The notes under the pieces: model-generated | Told to the model about the DNA's origin: nothing | Databases searched by the model: none | The model's input: the letters and a program-made list of their open reading frames with translations, nothing else | Translations under genes and position numbers: made by a program | Source of the DNA: Hermatobates lingyangjiaoensis | Lineage: Eukaryota; Arthropoda; Insecta; Hemiptera; Hermatobatidae | Direction: 5' to 3' | DNA: 64,000 nt | NCBI GenBank assembly: GCA_026182355.1 | Contig: JAPFBL010000115.1 | Location: forward strand, 902,001 to 966,000 | Part shown: positions 9,653-19,784 of the stretch, in pieces | How positions within the stretch are numbered: position 1 is the stretch's first letter | Layout of the letters: every line of letters begins with the position of its first letter

Positions 9653-9747
9653 ATATAAACTACCTAATATTTAGGGAAACAAATATTAGGTAGTTTATAT
9701 TTTTAGTTTAAATGTATAAACTACCTAATGCGTAGTTTATACATTTA
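9653..9747. repeat. Two adjacent hairpins sharing one arm sequence
   Basis: The first hairpin pairs 9653-9672 with 9681-9700 over 20 bp around a short loop. The second pairs 9710-9723 with 9733-9746. Both contain TATAAACTACCTAAT, so they look like duplicated or inverted copies of one short segment. Confidence 0.75.
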
Positions 9748-9935
9748 AGTATTCACTGATTTTGATAGGGGTTAACGTTGATAAAAAACTACCCTAGTGG
9801 AAGAAAATAATATGATAATATTATTTTCATAATATTATATTTTAATATTATGAAATATTAAAAGCTAGTGATTAAGTTTGCTAGTGATCGTGACATTTAT
9901 AGTTATAGTTATTTATATGTTATAGTGATAGTGAC

Positions 9936-9965
9936 ATTTTCAATGCCTTCCTCTACATTGAAAAT
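9936..9965. repeat. Short perfect hairpin
   Basis: ATTTTCAATG pairs with CATTGAAAAT around a 10-nt loop. Confidence 0.6.
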
Positions 9966-10064
9966 ATGTGACAGTCTTTAACTTAATTATTAATATTACA
10001 GCACTACAACTAATTTTTAACTTAATCACAATTAAGTTAACCTTAATTTCAATCTGGCATACAA

Positions 10065-10112
10065 ATCAATATATAAATTTATATTATGTATAATATAAAT
10101 TTATATATTGAT
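10065..10112. repeat. AT-rich perfect inverted repeat
   Basis: A 22-bp arm at 10065-10086 is repeated inverted at 10091-10112 around TGTA. Confidence 0.8.
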
Positions 10113-10425
10113 GTAAATTTATAATTCTTTTTTTTAATTGAATTTTTAAAATAATGAAAATCTTAGAGACGCTTAATTTGATGATCTTACTGACCTGAAG
10201 ATGAATTCGGGCAGGGAGTGGGCAGCCTGGTTGAAACATGCTGAGAGAGGTAGATATAGAAGCAACAAGTGAATTGTTCTCTTGCTTAAATTCTATGTTT
10301 GAGTTAACAATTAGATTGGGTTTAGGAAGTAGGTTCGGCTCCATTCTAGTTGCTTGACAGTTGTCCGTTTCTGTTAGAATTAATTTGTTGAACCTAGGAT
10401 TGTTCCCCCACGTTATGTCACTTTA

Positions 10426-10767
10426 GGGGCCTGGTTAGCTCAGTGGTTAATGCACTCGCCTCTGGGATGGTAGTCTGGGGTTGAATCCCCACCTGGCTCT
10501 GGATTTATTCAGGAGGTGAATAAATCTGAGTACATCGTCCCTTGGAGAGGACGTTAAACCATAGTCGCGAGGCTATACGATGTCAGCTTCTCGTTAAAGA
10601 TCCCTACTTGAAATTCAATTGAGTTAGGCAAAATTTAGGACTCCTATGTAGAATCTGTTGAATAACCGATCAAACAAAAAGCCGGTAAACGGCTGACGTT
10701 ATCACCCGCTAGGGTATCGGTTTAAACAATAAACAATAGAAATAAACATTAAACAACAACAAAAATA
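10426..10767 (+). mobile_element. tRNA-derived SINE
   Basis: The 5' part is tRNA-like, with an A box (TTAGCTCAGTGG, 10435-10446) and a B box (GGTTGAATCCC, 10479-10489), the internal RNA polymerase III promoter. The body contains GAGGACGTTAAACC, GTTAAAGATCCCTACT and TAGGACTCCTATGTAGAATC, which recur at 37262-36940 (minus), 41705-41965 (plus) and, decayed, at 50740-50425 (minus). The tail is A-rich (AAACAATAAACAATAG...). It encodes no protein; such elements depend on a partner LINE for retrotransposition. This is the most complete copy in the window. It is not a functional tRNA because the cloverleaf is not maintained. Confidence 0.85.
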
Positions 10768-10769
10768 TG

Positions 10770-11225
10770 TTATTTTCTCCAAGAGTTGTAGCATACCAGA
10801 AGATACATTCAGAGAATAAAACAAATACAAGTCAACCTTATTTGGATATAAAGAACACCTTAGAGATATATATCACCAAGTAGACGCGGAATGTTTTCTG
10901 AGTAAACAGGGTTTCAATTATTAACTATTTCATATCTCTTTCTTACATCAAGATTCTATATAAGGATATTTGTATTACTTGGATTTTGATTTACAAACCT
11001 CTTCAATCATGAGTGTTAAGTTGGATGAAGTTTAAATATTGTTTATTTAAAATAACCTTTTGCCTTATTTTAAAACTATGTATAAACCTTGTTCATTAAA
11101 ATTTTAGATATCCTACATTCTAGGATAGGAAGTTTAGAATGATTATTTATCTTTCATTCAATAAATTTCAACCTAACAAGGTTCATGTTAATACTTAATT
11201 TTTCGTGTTAGAATAAGAATCGCAC
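10770..11225. other. AT-rich spacer, no gene seen
   Basis: Nothing recognisable apart from the SINE tail at its left edge. Confidence 0.45.
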
Positions 11226-11510
11226 TAAATTTTTATGTGAGAAATGTTGATATTTTATCTTTATTTATCTTTCAACAGCCACTATGAGTCCATCCTCAGA
11301 TGGCGGGATGGAGAGAGAACCTCTCCATGGGCCCCCGCCGCCCGTAGTACCGACTTATTTTAAGAGTTTCGCTTCAAACTCCGGACAAATAGTTCTACTG
11401 AACCTGCTCAGGTAGGGTCAATGGCCCTTGTAGCCCCCGGTTCGAAGAACCACATGGAAAATTAAGCCAACGCAACCTGTGGTATAGCTGCATGGCACCA
11501 CTTTTGGCAA
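11226..11510 (-). repeat. GC-rich island, probably a retroposon 3' end
   Basis: Positions 11280-11505 are markedly richer in G and C than the surroundings. Read on the minus strand it has a hairpin (GGAGAGGTTCTCTCTCC), then GATGGACTCATAGTGGC, then an A-rich tail with repeated AAGATAAATAAAGAT, which suggests the 3' end of a non-LTR element. On the plus strand a 5'-exon reading is possible: AG at 11277-11278, ATG at 11284, a 42-codon frame and a CAG/GTAGGG donor at 11411. The GC-rich sequence continues through that donor, so I prefer the retroposon reading. Confidence 0.4.
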
Positions 11511-12320
11511 AATATATTTCATAACTAGTTTCTATACATTTAGTTACATTATTCTTACAACTAATTAATCAATAAATTTTAAAAATTAAACATGGCATTG
11601 AACTGTGCGGCAGTAAACTAAACTTCTGACTAAACTTGTAGCCCTAGTAGTCTTATAGTCAGGGTCTTTCATAGAATGTTGGTTTTATTATGCAATTTGG
11701 ATTAATGAGTTGATATTTTTTTAGTGTCTGTAGAATTTTTTGGTCAAGATCGAATACCATTGAAAGATCAGTACGAATATCATTATTAATGCAATTCTTC
11801 TTAATTGCCATAATCTTTTTAATTTTTGACATTAAAATTGTAATTATTTTACCCATTACTAATATCATCCAAAAAAACAAGAACTATTAGTGTCAGAGAG
11901 GGTCTATGATTATTAATCTTTTATTCAATGTAGGCTTTTAGCGAGACAGTAATTTAGTTTTTAGTCGCAATAATAGTCTGTATAATTAGTCTTACAATCA
12001 GGGGTCGACGATGTATGACAGTCTTTAACTATTAGTAACAAGTATTCATATGTTATCTGCATATTTTACTTCATAACTTTTTGAGTTAATCATTTGTTAA
12101 ACATTGTAATTTCAAACTGTAATAGGTTATTAGTACATGTTTCAACATATTGTTAATATTTTAAAAAAAATCTTGTTATATTTTTTTTTTTAGAAACTCT
12201 CAATTAGGTTGAAAGTTTGAACAATGTACAGGAGCCAATTAGGCCATAGACAGAGTTGGCTAAGGAAGCTGTGTTTTGTATTCGAACAGAATGTGGTTCA
12301 AGGAGGTAATTGGACAATCG
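11511..12320. other. AT-rich spacer, no gene seen
   Basis: A segment at 12193-12305 has a pyrimidine tract with AG in front and GAG/GTAATT behind, but all frames have stops unless it is a first coding exon. Not supported further. Confidence 0.35.
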
Positions 12321-12329
12321 ACTCTCAAT

Positions 12330-12410
12330 GCCTTCCTCTACACCTTTTCTATCCTACTTTAGTTCCATTAGCTATCCTTCTTTCCCCCCATTCCAAGTCC
12401 ATTCTTTGTT
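12330..12410 (+). repeat. Short dispersed repeat copy 1
   Basis: TCTCAATGCC, TTCCATTAG and AGTCCATTCTT within a pyrimidine-rich block match 14437-14518 on the same strand over about 80 bp. Function unknown. Confidence 0.6.
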
Positions 12411-12419
12411 TGTTCACCA

Positions 12420-13090
12420 AAACATCTAACTCAAGTGAAGTTGTAATTCAAAAATATATGGTATCATTAATTTCTTTTTTCTGGCTAAATATAGTTTAAC
12501 CAACTTAACTGATTTAATCATTATCAGTTAGCTATGCTAAGCTGGTTTTTTGAAAATACTTTTCAGAAAAGTTAGCATAAGGATGCCAATTTATGGCAAG
12601 AATGGCGAAACTTTTATACTAGTAGTAGTAGTCGTTAGTTAGTAGTAGTTTGTGGATATATAGATGAAAAATACTTGACAAATAATTACCTAAGAAGTTT
12701 GTCAGTATTTATTAATATTGAGAGTGATACAAATTTTAATAAATCATTAACAACATTTTAAAATAAATTTACTGATTTTCGAATTATTTAATATGAACTT
12801 AATTCATAAACTAATAAGTTAATATCATTGTTAACTCAAAACTCTCCTAAATAATTGTTTGAAAGAGTGGGTTCTAAATTGTAACGAATTCACAAAGCTT
12901 TAAATCATTTATTTCTTTATAATCAGAATAAAAATACACAACTATGACAAAGTATTTACTGAATTAAACGCAATATATAAATTTATACTTTCTGCCAACT
13001 ATGGTTATGTTTTTAATAATATGTGCTTAAAAGAAGGACTGCTACCAACATTTAGAAATATATATATATACAATGGTATATATATTATAG
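12420..13090. other. AT-rich spacer, no gene seen
   Basis: No recognisable protein or repeat. It contains a short TAG-rich stretch near 12621-12650. The segment near 13025-13060 resembles a Penelope N-terminal phrase (GLLPTFRNIYI in one frame) and runs into a short TA tract, but is too short to call. Confidence 0.4.
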
Positions 13091-13094
13091 GCCG

Positions 13095-13283
13095 TTGACC
13101 GTTGCGCCTACAACGTGCTTGTTCTCCCATTTTCCTTTCTCTTGAAGACCGCTTGCCCGAAAATTTGAGTTTGTGAGTGTGTTTCTTTACTCTGTGTGCT
13201 ACTCTTCTTGAATTTTGAACTCGTATTCTGTCCAGTTTGGACCGTGTTTCCGTTTATTCAGTTAACTATATATATATATATAT
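13095..13283 (+). mobile_element. PLE terminal unit, AATT family, ending in (TA)n
   Basis: It contains ACAACGTGCTTG, the hammerhead-like core and the tail GTGTGTTTCTTTACTCTGTG and TTTGAACTCG, all repeated at 52866-52985. A TA tract ends it at 13270-13283, and a Penelope endonuclease frame follows directly. Confidence 0.7.
13137..13180 (+). ncRNA. Degenerate hammerhead motif, AATT stem III
   Basis: TTGAAGA stands where CTGAAGA is found in other copies (C3 changed), then a damaged stem II ending CCC, GAA, AATT, H17 = T, and GAG pairing with CTC. Probably inactive. Confidence 0.55.
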
Positions 13284-13598
13284 ATGACCTCTTGTACCTC
13301 TGGTAACTGCGTTTACCGTTTGGATTGCACCCAGTGTGATTCTTTTTATGTGGGTTTGGCTTCCACCAAGCTAAGCCTGCGTATGAATAATCACAGGTCA
13401 TGCGTTGGCAAACGCAGTGACCTTCCCGTTGCTACTCATGCCAGCTCTCACGGACTCAGTTTTAATGACTGTTTCCGTGTACAGGTCCTGAGGCACATTG
13501 ATCAGACTAATTCGAAAGTTACTCTGAGAGCTTCAGAAGAAGCACTTATTAGTCTTCTGGGCGGTAGATCGCCTCCTGGGCTTAACCTCAATCGTTGA
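13284..13598 (+). pseudogene. Penelope-like GIY-YIG endonuclease domain, 5'-truncated copy
   Basis: The frame is open for 104 codons to a TGA. It encodes SGNCVYRLDCTQCDSFYVG with the Penelope-type CxxC pair in front of the YVG (YIG-like) motif, an arginine/histidine segment (LSLRMNNHRS), ATHASSHG, and a C-terminal ASEEALISLLGGRSPPGLNL. In the family this domain nicks target DNA for target-primed reverse transcription. No RT precedes it: upstream there is a TA tract and an unrelated-family terminal unit. This copy is therefore a 3' fragment, though the domain itself shows no stop or frameshift. The 3' side continues through about 200 nt of UTR into a terminal unit with a hammerhead motif. A related tail lies at 14016-14156. 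Family call is strong; activity is not implied. Confidence 0.88.
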
Positions 13599-13732
13599 TT
13601 TTTTTTCTCTTATTTTTTAGTTGTTATCAGCTTTTAATTTTATTTTAGTTAAATGTTTTCATTTTTTAATTTTTATTTGGCTTGTATCTCTTTATCTACC
13701 CTGTCTACCTTTCCTCCGAAAGTTGGCTACTC

Positions 13733-13883
13733 TGTTTGAGTGCTCCAGTTCGAACGCCAAGTCAGTCGTTATCAGCCTTTGGAGCGTTTCACTTCTTTTC
13801 CTGAAGACGAGGACATCGAAATATAGTAGTGAGTTCAGTGATTTCCTTTCTATGTGTTCTTTTTTAAATTCTAGTTTATATAT
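13733..13883 (+). mobile_element. PLE 3' terminal unit, family F, ending in (TA)n
   Basis: TTTGAGTGCT, CAGTTCGAA, GTTATCAGCCTTTGG and GTGAGTTCAGTGA are shared with 38495-38620. Here it directly follows the endonuclease frame and UTR, so it is the real 3' end of this Penelope copy. Confidence 0.8.
13795..13840 (+). ncRNA. Hammerhead motif, ATAT stem III, family F
   Basis: CTGAAGA at 13801-13807, extra C, short stem II (GA/TC around GGACA), GAA, ATAT at 13821-13824, H17 = A13825. Stem I is poor beyond the first pair. Confidence 0.6.
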
Positions 13884-13884
13884 A

Positions 13885-14005
13885 TATATATATAAAACAA
13901 AATTTCACATAAACACGCAAAATAATAATCAATGATCAAATTACAATATGACATAGCTAAAAAAGATCCTAGTTTTTTTCCCCATTTCATATTGTGGTTT
14001 GATCA
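13885..14005. mobile_element. Decayed foldback, AGATCT family
   Basis: The ends ATCAATGATCAAA and its inverted counterpart TTTGATCAT, plus AAGATCCTAGTTTTTTTCCCC, identify the family. The hammerhead region is deleted. Confidence 0.6.
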
Positions 14006-14015
14006 TATATGTATA

Positions 14016-14156
14016 TGTCCCAGTCCTTAATCAGATCCCTGTACCGTCTTCTCGGGTTACTTTAAGAGCTTCAGAGGAGGCAATTATCTGTCTTTCCAAA
14101 TCCCTCTCTCCTCCTGGCCTCAACTTGTACCGATATTTTGTTTTTCCATAATTTCT
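14016..14156 (+). pseudogene. Penelope-like endonuclease C-terminal tail
   Basis: The plus strand encodes VLNQIPVPSSRVTLRASEEA followed by IICLSKSLSPPGLNLYR and a stop. This parallels the end of the 13284-13598 frame (RASEEALISLLGGRSPPGLNL). Only the last 45 or so residues remain, without the CxxC and YVG motifs. The 3' UTR runs to a decayed hammerhead at 14345-14390, the same order as in the neighbouring copy. Confidence 0.8.
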
Positions 14157-14344
14157 TTATTACTATTTTATTACTCATTGCTCTATTTAATATTCCACTC
14201 CTTCTAGTAATTTTATTTGTTCTTTTTCAGTTATTTTTCTCCGTGTAATTAGTAGTCTTACCTAGGGCATCCAGCAGATTGCGTGCGTGCTAGTCGTATT
14301 CGACCTTTCATTCATTAGGCTTCTGCTACTCAAAGGGACTACTT

Positions 14345-14390
14345 CTGCACGACGACAACGAATGTGGAAATATCGTTGTGAGTCTTTTGT
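14345..14390 (+). ncRNA. Decayed hammerhead motif, ATAT stem III
   Basis: GCACGACGACAACG replaces the core strand; GGAAATATCGTTGTGAGTC retains GAA, ATAT, H17 = C and stem I. It matches the minus-strand unit at 4650-4690, including the downstream GTCTTTTGTG. Confidence 0.5.
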
Positions 14391-14436
14391 GGGTGTTTTT
14401 ATCTGTTTTTCTCTTTCCTTTGTGGACTATATATAT

Positions 14437-14518
14437 AATTCTCAATGCCCTCTCTACGCCTTTTCTAAACTACTTCAGTTCCATTAGTTATCCTCCTTTC
14501 CCCATTTCTAGTCCATTC
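14437..14518 (+). repeat. Short dispersed repeat copy 2
   Basis: About 80 bp matching 12330-12410 on the same strand. Confidence 0.6.
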
Positions 14519-14524
14519 TTCCAT

Positions 14525-14660
14525 ATAAAACAAGATTTTACAATAAGTATGTGAAGTATAAAATCAACGACTCTCTTGGACAGTATGAATTCGACTTTTA
14601 TGAAAACCGCTTGTTTCGATTAAGCATCTTGGATTTTTTTCCCATTTCTTGCTGTGGTTT
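14525..14660. mobile_element. Decayed AGATCT-family terminal unit
   Basis: AAACAAGATTTTACA at the left, GAAAACCGCTTG and AAGCATCTTGGATTTTTTT, CCCATTTCTTGCTGTGGTTT at the right are family landmarks. The hammerhead is too damaged to fold as such. Confidence 0.5.
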
Positions 14661-15018
14661 AGAAGTTGACATAAATATTTTAAGTAAAATATACTCTAAA
14701 TCTCTAATAGAATTTTACTAAAATAAAATATGGACTTTATCAATTTTTAAAGATTCAAATTGAATTAAAAGATATAGATATTTCTGCTTTTATTTGAAAT
14801 GAAATTGTTAGCCTTTCCAAATTTGATTTAAACTTGGAAAACTGATTGCGTATTGATAATATTCTAGTAATATTAATATAAACATTTGCTGAATAATCGT
14901 CAATTATCAGTTATATAGTGTAAGAATGAAGTGAAATATGTTGAACATTTTTTGTTTCATTAACACAAACACGCACAGGGCAGATTATTGCATTAGCAAA
15001 GCTTTAACACTATTGCAG

Positions 15019-15265
15019 GTGGTGTCTCCGTGGAGAGGTAGTGTTAAGTGAGATTAAGCTGGGGCCGGAGTGTGTTGTTGCACGGACACAGACTGATTAC
15101 GGAGGTGGTTTTGTTAGTCAAGTAATTGAAGGGATCAAAGGATTAGCCTGCGATAGTGTAGCACAGCATTCACAGCAAGCCCTCAGCCAATCACACTTAG
15201 GCCTGTGTCAGCAGACTAGATTCTCGCACAAACAGATGGTTTTCATTGCAACGCAGAAACAATGA
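15019..15265 (+). CDS. Probable terminal coding exon of an unrecognised host gene
   Basis: After a plausible acceptor (AACACTATTGCAG, AG at 15017-15018), an 82-codon frame runs to TGA at 15263-15265. It starts WCLRGEVVLSEIKLGPECVV and ends with HKQMVFIATQKQ. Base composition is far more balanced than in the flanks, the codon use looks normal, and an AATAAA lies about 50 nt past the stop. These features suggest a real last exon, but I do not recognise the protein. If spliced to the candidate exon ending at 11411 the reading phase is compatible (two bases plus one), which has a one-in-three chance of happening anyway. No internal repeats or motifs are visible. It could instead be the tail of an unrecognised mobile-element ORF. 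No second copy was seen in the window. Confidence 0.45.
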
Positions 15266-15548
15266 TACTATTTACAAATTAATCTTTTTATACCATATCA
15301 CTTCTTTATTCGTAAAAATAAATATAAGAGCAGAAATTCAACCAAAAGTTACCCATAAAAACTTAAACCCTGTGGATATTGGAAAAAAATAAAACAAATA
15401 TGCAGGTTTGAAATAAAATATCCAACCATTATTATTAAATCCGATTAAATTGAGCTTATTTTTTCTCCAGTTTTTTTTAAAAGTTTACATTATCCTGTGT
15501 TTCATTGTGTTTATTTATATAATTCCTCTTTATTTTGTAATAAATATC

Positions 15549-15835
15549 ACAGCCGTTACCGTTTACATGGAAGATTATTGTGATATAAAAAAAAGTAATG
15601 TAAACACAAAATATGCATTGACGTTAAATACAGCCGTTACCGTATTACGATGGAAGATTAATTAGTGATATAAAAAAATAGAAGTATATAATGTACTAAC
15701 AGCCGAAAATATGGCCATATGACTGGTTAAATCACAGCCGTTACCGTATTACGATGGAAGATTAATTAGTGATATAAAAAAATAGAAGTATATAATGTAC
15801 TAACAGCCGAAAATATGGCCATATGACTGCTTAAT
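15549..15835. repeat. Tandem repeat, about 104-bp unit
   Basis: Units begin with ACAGCCGTTACCG at 15549, 15630 and 15734. The last two are almost identical over about 90 bp, so this duplication is recent. The first unit is shorter and diverged. Confidence 0.9.
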
Positions 15836-15849
15836 TAAATTAAAAAGAC

Positions 15850-18070
15850 AACGTATATAGGGCAACCAAGGAAAGTAAAATAATATCTTAATACATATTA
15901 ATTAATCTTAGTTTGGATGATTCCAGACCTCCAATGGATTGTAAAGTATGGTGCCATGCTCCTTTCACTTGACTGTTGAAATAATTATTATCAATCCTTT
16001 CATTTGCCGTTTTTTCATTTCTCATTGTCAGATTTTAAGTTCATACAAGCATAATTACAGTGCACAAGAACATAAACACAACTATAAAAATCTGGAGTGG
16101 CCTACACTCTACTTTACTATAAGTAACTTAATGTCAAATTTCTTGAGTATATAAAACATAACGTCTCATTTAAGCATAGCGTAAACATCTAAATGGGATA
16201 TAATTATTAGCCTGTCATTCCTGAGGTAGTACAGATAGTGATTGAAGGACATATCAATTTATAAGCTTATTTTTGTACATCAAAAATAATTTATTATTTG
16301 CAAATAATTTCATTAGTATAACTACAGCAGTAATAACATTTTTGAAAAACCAAAGTGAACATTTCTTGAAACGAAATAGTATCCTACAAGAGAACATGGC
16401 TATTGTTCAAATAGCCAGTAGATTTCTTACATCGTTTACTTGACATCCTTCTACATTGAATATTAAAGTAAAATTTTCAAATTTAAAACAGGAAAATACT
16501 CTTTTTTTCTCTGAAAAACATCATAAACAGCGACGAAAATGTTGTTTTATGGTGATTTGTTAATCAAAGATGTACGATAATTACATTTATTAATCTCTAA
16601 ACGAAAGATTTCAATTTTGAATTATCTTTTACATTTTTGGTTTTTAACAGAATTATTATACTGGGAATTTTATGGCTTCTTAGTATTTAATAAGATCATT
16701 TTCCTCCCCCTTGTCAAATAACATATATACGAATTTTTTCACAGAGAGTGTTATTATTTTCCTGCACAATATTATTCCTCTTACATCTCATATAAGTCAA
16801 TAAACAATTTAAATTATTCCTTTATTAATATCAATTTTATCTCAGTGGATTTGCTCAAAAAATGTCTAAGTCAATGTAAACAATGTAAAAAAATATAAAA
16901 AAATCGACAAGTATAGCAGGTGATCTCTTACTCTAGGATAAACAAAAAGTTTTACTCCCGGTTAAGAACCCATGTTTTAAAGCAACAGGAATCATGAAAT
17001 CAGGATCTAAGTCAAAAGTAAAAAGTTAATAAGGTTATTTGACAAAAATTAGAAGATAAAATAATATTTTAAGATATTAAAAGATTTGAAAAATGGTTGT
17101 AGAATAATAGCAGAGGATGAATAATGTTAAAGGATAATAGAAGAAAGATAAATAATATCAAATCTAAAGGTTATAAAGAAATAGGAAATTATTATATTGA
17201 ATGGAATATATGTCTTACCATGTATATATTTAACTTCAACGACAAATAGATTTCAAATAAAAAATATACAGTAAAGAAAAGTATTAAAATAAAGAAAATA
17301 TGTTGTTGCTTCCTTGATCAGTGTATTACCACATTGAAATACAAGGAAGTTTAAATTAAAACTGAAATATTAAAAATACTTTGTTTAATTATTATTTATT
17401 TAATATTTGTTATTATAAGCAAAGATAAATTAACTTTTAACAAATTTGACTAATAACTAAAATCATTATTTGAGAGGAAATAAAAGATAAGTAATTAATA
17501 TTAAATTTAATCTAAACTGAACAAATTGACTGAATAAAGAATTTCGTGTTATTTTTGTAAATAATAAATTTATAAATCATTGTGATGAACATTTCAAGGG
17601 TGCAGATTTTGTAAAATACAGAAATAAAACAGATAGCATACTTTGTTTATTATAATTTTCATTGCTGTTATTGAATTATTTCTTCTACAAATAATTGAAG
17701 AACTTACAAAGTTATTTCTCGTTATTAGTTTCAGGTTTTGTTCCTTCTTTTTATGAGCTAAGGTGGGACAGCGTTTGATAGTTTATAATCACTTATAATA
17801 AAGTCTTATTGACTGTCATGGAACATTTTATTACAAATTTAATTTTACGTAATTGTTTCGTAAAGTAATCTAACTTGGTTATTAATCTATGTAAATAATA
17901 CATTCCTTACTTCGGCATACTATTATTATATCCTATAAGAAACTGTAATAAATTGGAAAATAAAATGAAATTTAATTAAATAAACACACAAAAATTCTTA
18001 TTATAATAATTCTACAACATTGTAAATTTTTTAAACGACTAAAGTTCTTCTCTTAAAAATTCAATCTCTA
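15850..18070. other. Very AT-rich spacer, no gene seen
   Basis: The longest stretch without a clear element. A short similarity exists between about 16850-16930 and 61960-62060 (AATGTCTAAGTC, GTAAACAAT), which may be an old copy of the repeat at 61.4-62.7 kb. Confidence 0.4.
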
Positions 18071-18074
18071 GAAT

Positions 18075-18265
18075 TAGTATTTTTGGAGAACAAAAATGTA
18101 GTCTAAACACAGGTTTTTGGCAAAAAAAAAAGCGATTTTCCCACATTCATAATAGCTCCCAAACAATAGGGGGTCATCTACACTTTAAGCCTAATTTTTG
18201 TGTAAAATATCAACTTAATCCATCAAAGATTTTGGACTGTAACGTGGCTACAAACTAAGATTTTT
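18075..18265 (+). repeat. Dispersed repeat L, copy 1
   Basis: About 190 bp match 62465-62680 on the same strand, sharing TTTTTGGCAAAAAAA, CAAACAATAGGG, AAAATATC and ATCCATCAAAGATT. Both copies stop just after ACAAACT. Class unknown; the 62-kb copy lies behind a hAT transposase tail. Confidence 0.65.
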
Positions 18266-18324
18266 CTGGTTTTGATATTTTGGTTTCATCATTGATTTTT
18301 GTTTCATGTGTTTGTGTGAAATCT

Positions 18325-18371
<47 letters not shown>

Positions 18372-18500
18372 TTTTCCCCAAAAAAGTTGGGTTTTGACTC
18401 TGACGAAGACCACTTCTTACGGTTGAAAGATCTTAGTCTTTTTTCCCCATTTCCCCAATCAATTGATCATTGATTGTTATTTCACGTGTTTATGTGAAAT
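18266..18500. mobile_element. AGATCT-family PLE terminal unit with TA tract
   Basis: TCATGTGTTTGTGTGAAATC stands before the TA tract (18329-18363). The unit proper follows, with hammerhead, TCTTAGTC, CCCATTTCCCC, GATCATTGATTGTTATTTCA and CGTGTTTATGTGAAATCTTG. The two ends are in the same orientation around the TA tract, unlike the foldback copies. Confidence 0.75.
18396..18438 (+). ncRNA. Hammerhead ribozyme motif, AGATCT stem III
   Basis: CTGACGA at 18400-18406, extra A, stem II GACC/GGTT, GAA, palindrome AGATCT at 18428-18433, H17 = T18434. Stem I pairs GACT (396-399) with AGTC (435-438) over four perfect pairs. The core is fully canonical apart from the extra A. One of the best candidates for activity. 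Confidence 0.8.
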
Positions 18501-18594
18501 CTTGTTATCTGTAATCTGAAGTTTGGGTAAACGCTTCTCTGTTTTTCTTATTTTACGTTTTACTATTTATTTTATACCATTAATTTTTTTTTAG

Positions 18595-18720
18595 TCATTT
18601 TATTTTTTTAATTTTATGCCTGAAGAAGAGCACTATGTCTTTGAAACGCGTTGTTTAGACTATTTTATTAGCTCTTATGAGTAAGCATAATTTTGATTAT
18701 TAATTAAAATAACTTGTTTT
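18595..18720 (+). mobile_element. ACGCGT-family terminal unit fragment
   Basis: ATGCCTGAAGAAGAGCACTA and GAAACGCGTTGTTTAGAC match the family B/C hammerhead ends. The rest of the unit is eroded. Confidence 0.6.
18616..18660 (+). ncRNA. Hammerhead motif, ACGCGT stem III, decayed stem II
   Basis: CTGAAGA at 18620-18626, extra A, GAGCAC facing GTCTTT with a mismatch, GAA, ACGCGT, H17 = T. Confidence 0.6.
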
Positions 18721-19376
18721 GATAATAAGGAGTTAAAAACAAGAGTTGTTATTGTTATAAAAGTTGTACTTAAGTATTACATCCAACATTTTCTAATAAA
18801 CTGATAACAGAGTTACAAATAACGTTTCATGTATCTCTTTCATTTTATTAGAAACATATTTCTTACAGTTGTAAATTATGTAAACAGTAATTATTTAGTA
18901 ATTGGCTATTGAAGGTACAAATGTCAGTGAAAGTTATTTTGTTAGAGAGGCGTTTAAGGTAGTAGGTTGTTAAAGAAGGGTTTACAGAAAGTGATTTTGG
19001 TCTATGTGCGTGAGAGATAAACGTTAAGTTGCCTGCTATATGACAATAAAGTTACTATCCTACGACTTGGCTAAATAGAGGGTTAACTTCTTGTTTTTCT
19101 CCTTTAGCTATCATCATCTAGTTGAGAAAGGTGGAGAACAAGTGCCCCAAAGTTCACACGCTCAATGGTTTAGGTAATAAAAATATACATCATTAATGAC
19201 AATGTATCATTTGAATTTTTATATTAATGAAATTATTTCTTTCTCACATTTTTATTAATTTATATATTTCATGTCTATTCACCACTATTATCTTAGATAT
19301 CATCTTCTATATTTAAAATTATTATATTTTAATCTATATTTCCTTTAATCATTTTATGTTACCTGAACATAGTTTT

Positions 19377-19640
19377 GGCTAATTATAAGCTATTAATAGG
19401 CACCTGGAGATGTATTCTATATTTTGATCCATATTTCCTATCATCATTTATTTATTACTTGAACATAGTTTTGGCTAATTATAAGCTATTAATAGGTACC
19501 TGGAGATGTATTCTATATTTTGATCCATATTTCCTATCATCATTTTTTTATTACCTGAATATTGTTATGGCTGATTATAAGCTATTAACAGGCACCTGGA
19601 GATGTATATTATATTTTGATCTATATTTCCTATCATCAAT
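19377..19640 (+). repeat. Tandem repeat, 96-bp unit
   Basis: Units start at 19377, 19473 and 19569 (GGCTAATTATAAGCTATTAA and variants), with a weaker fourth copy upstream from about 19280. Because 96 is a multiple of three, an open frame of three 32-residue repeats arises; I treat it as a by-product. Confidence 0.9.
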
Positions 19641-19784
19641 AAAGTGAAGAAAAAAAATAAAAAAACAAAAAATAAAAAATAAATTTCCTTTATTTTTTTG
19701 TTTTCTTTAACTTTATTCTCCTTTTTAAAAACAATTATTTTTTCCCTTGATCTCGACTCACTAGTTTCATTTTTATTTTTCTCC

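Noticed and set aside
10426..10500. tRNA gene
   Set aside because: A and B boxes are present, but arms do not pair as a cloverleaf and the body is shared with other SINE copies.
12193..12305. Exon with pyrimidine-rich acceptor and GAG/GTAATT donor
   Set aside because: All frames contain stops unless translation starts inside it, and the downstream sequence is a dispersed repeat.
13284..13598. Intact functional endonuclease gene
   Set aside because: The domain is open, but the RT and N-terminal parts are missing and the start is set by a TA tract, so it is listed as a fragment.
19375..19647. Three-repeat protein of 32-residue units
   Set aside because: The 96-bp DNA unit is divisible by three, so an open frame is propagated by duplication. 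The residues are those expected of AT-rich sequence, and a decayed fourth unit is not open.
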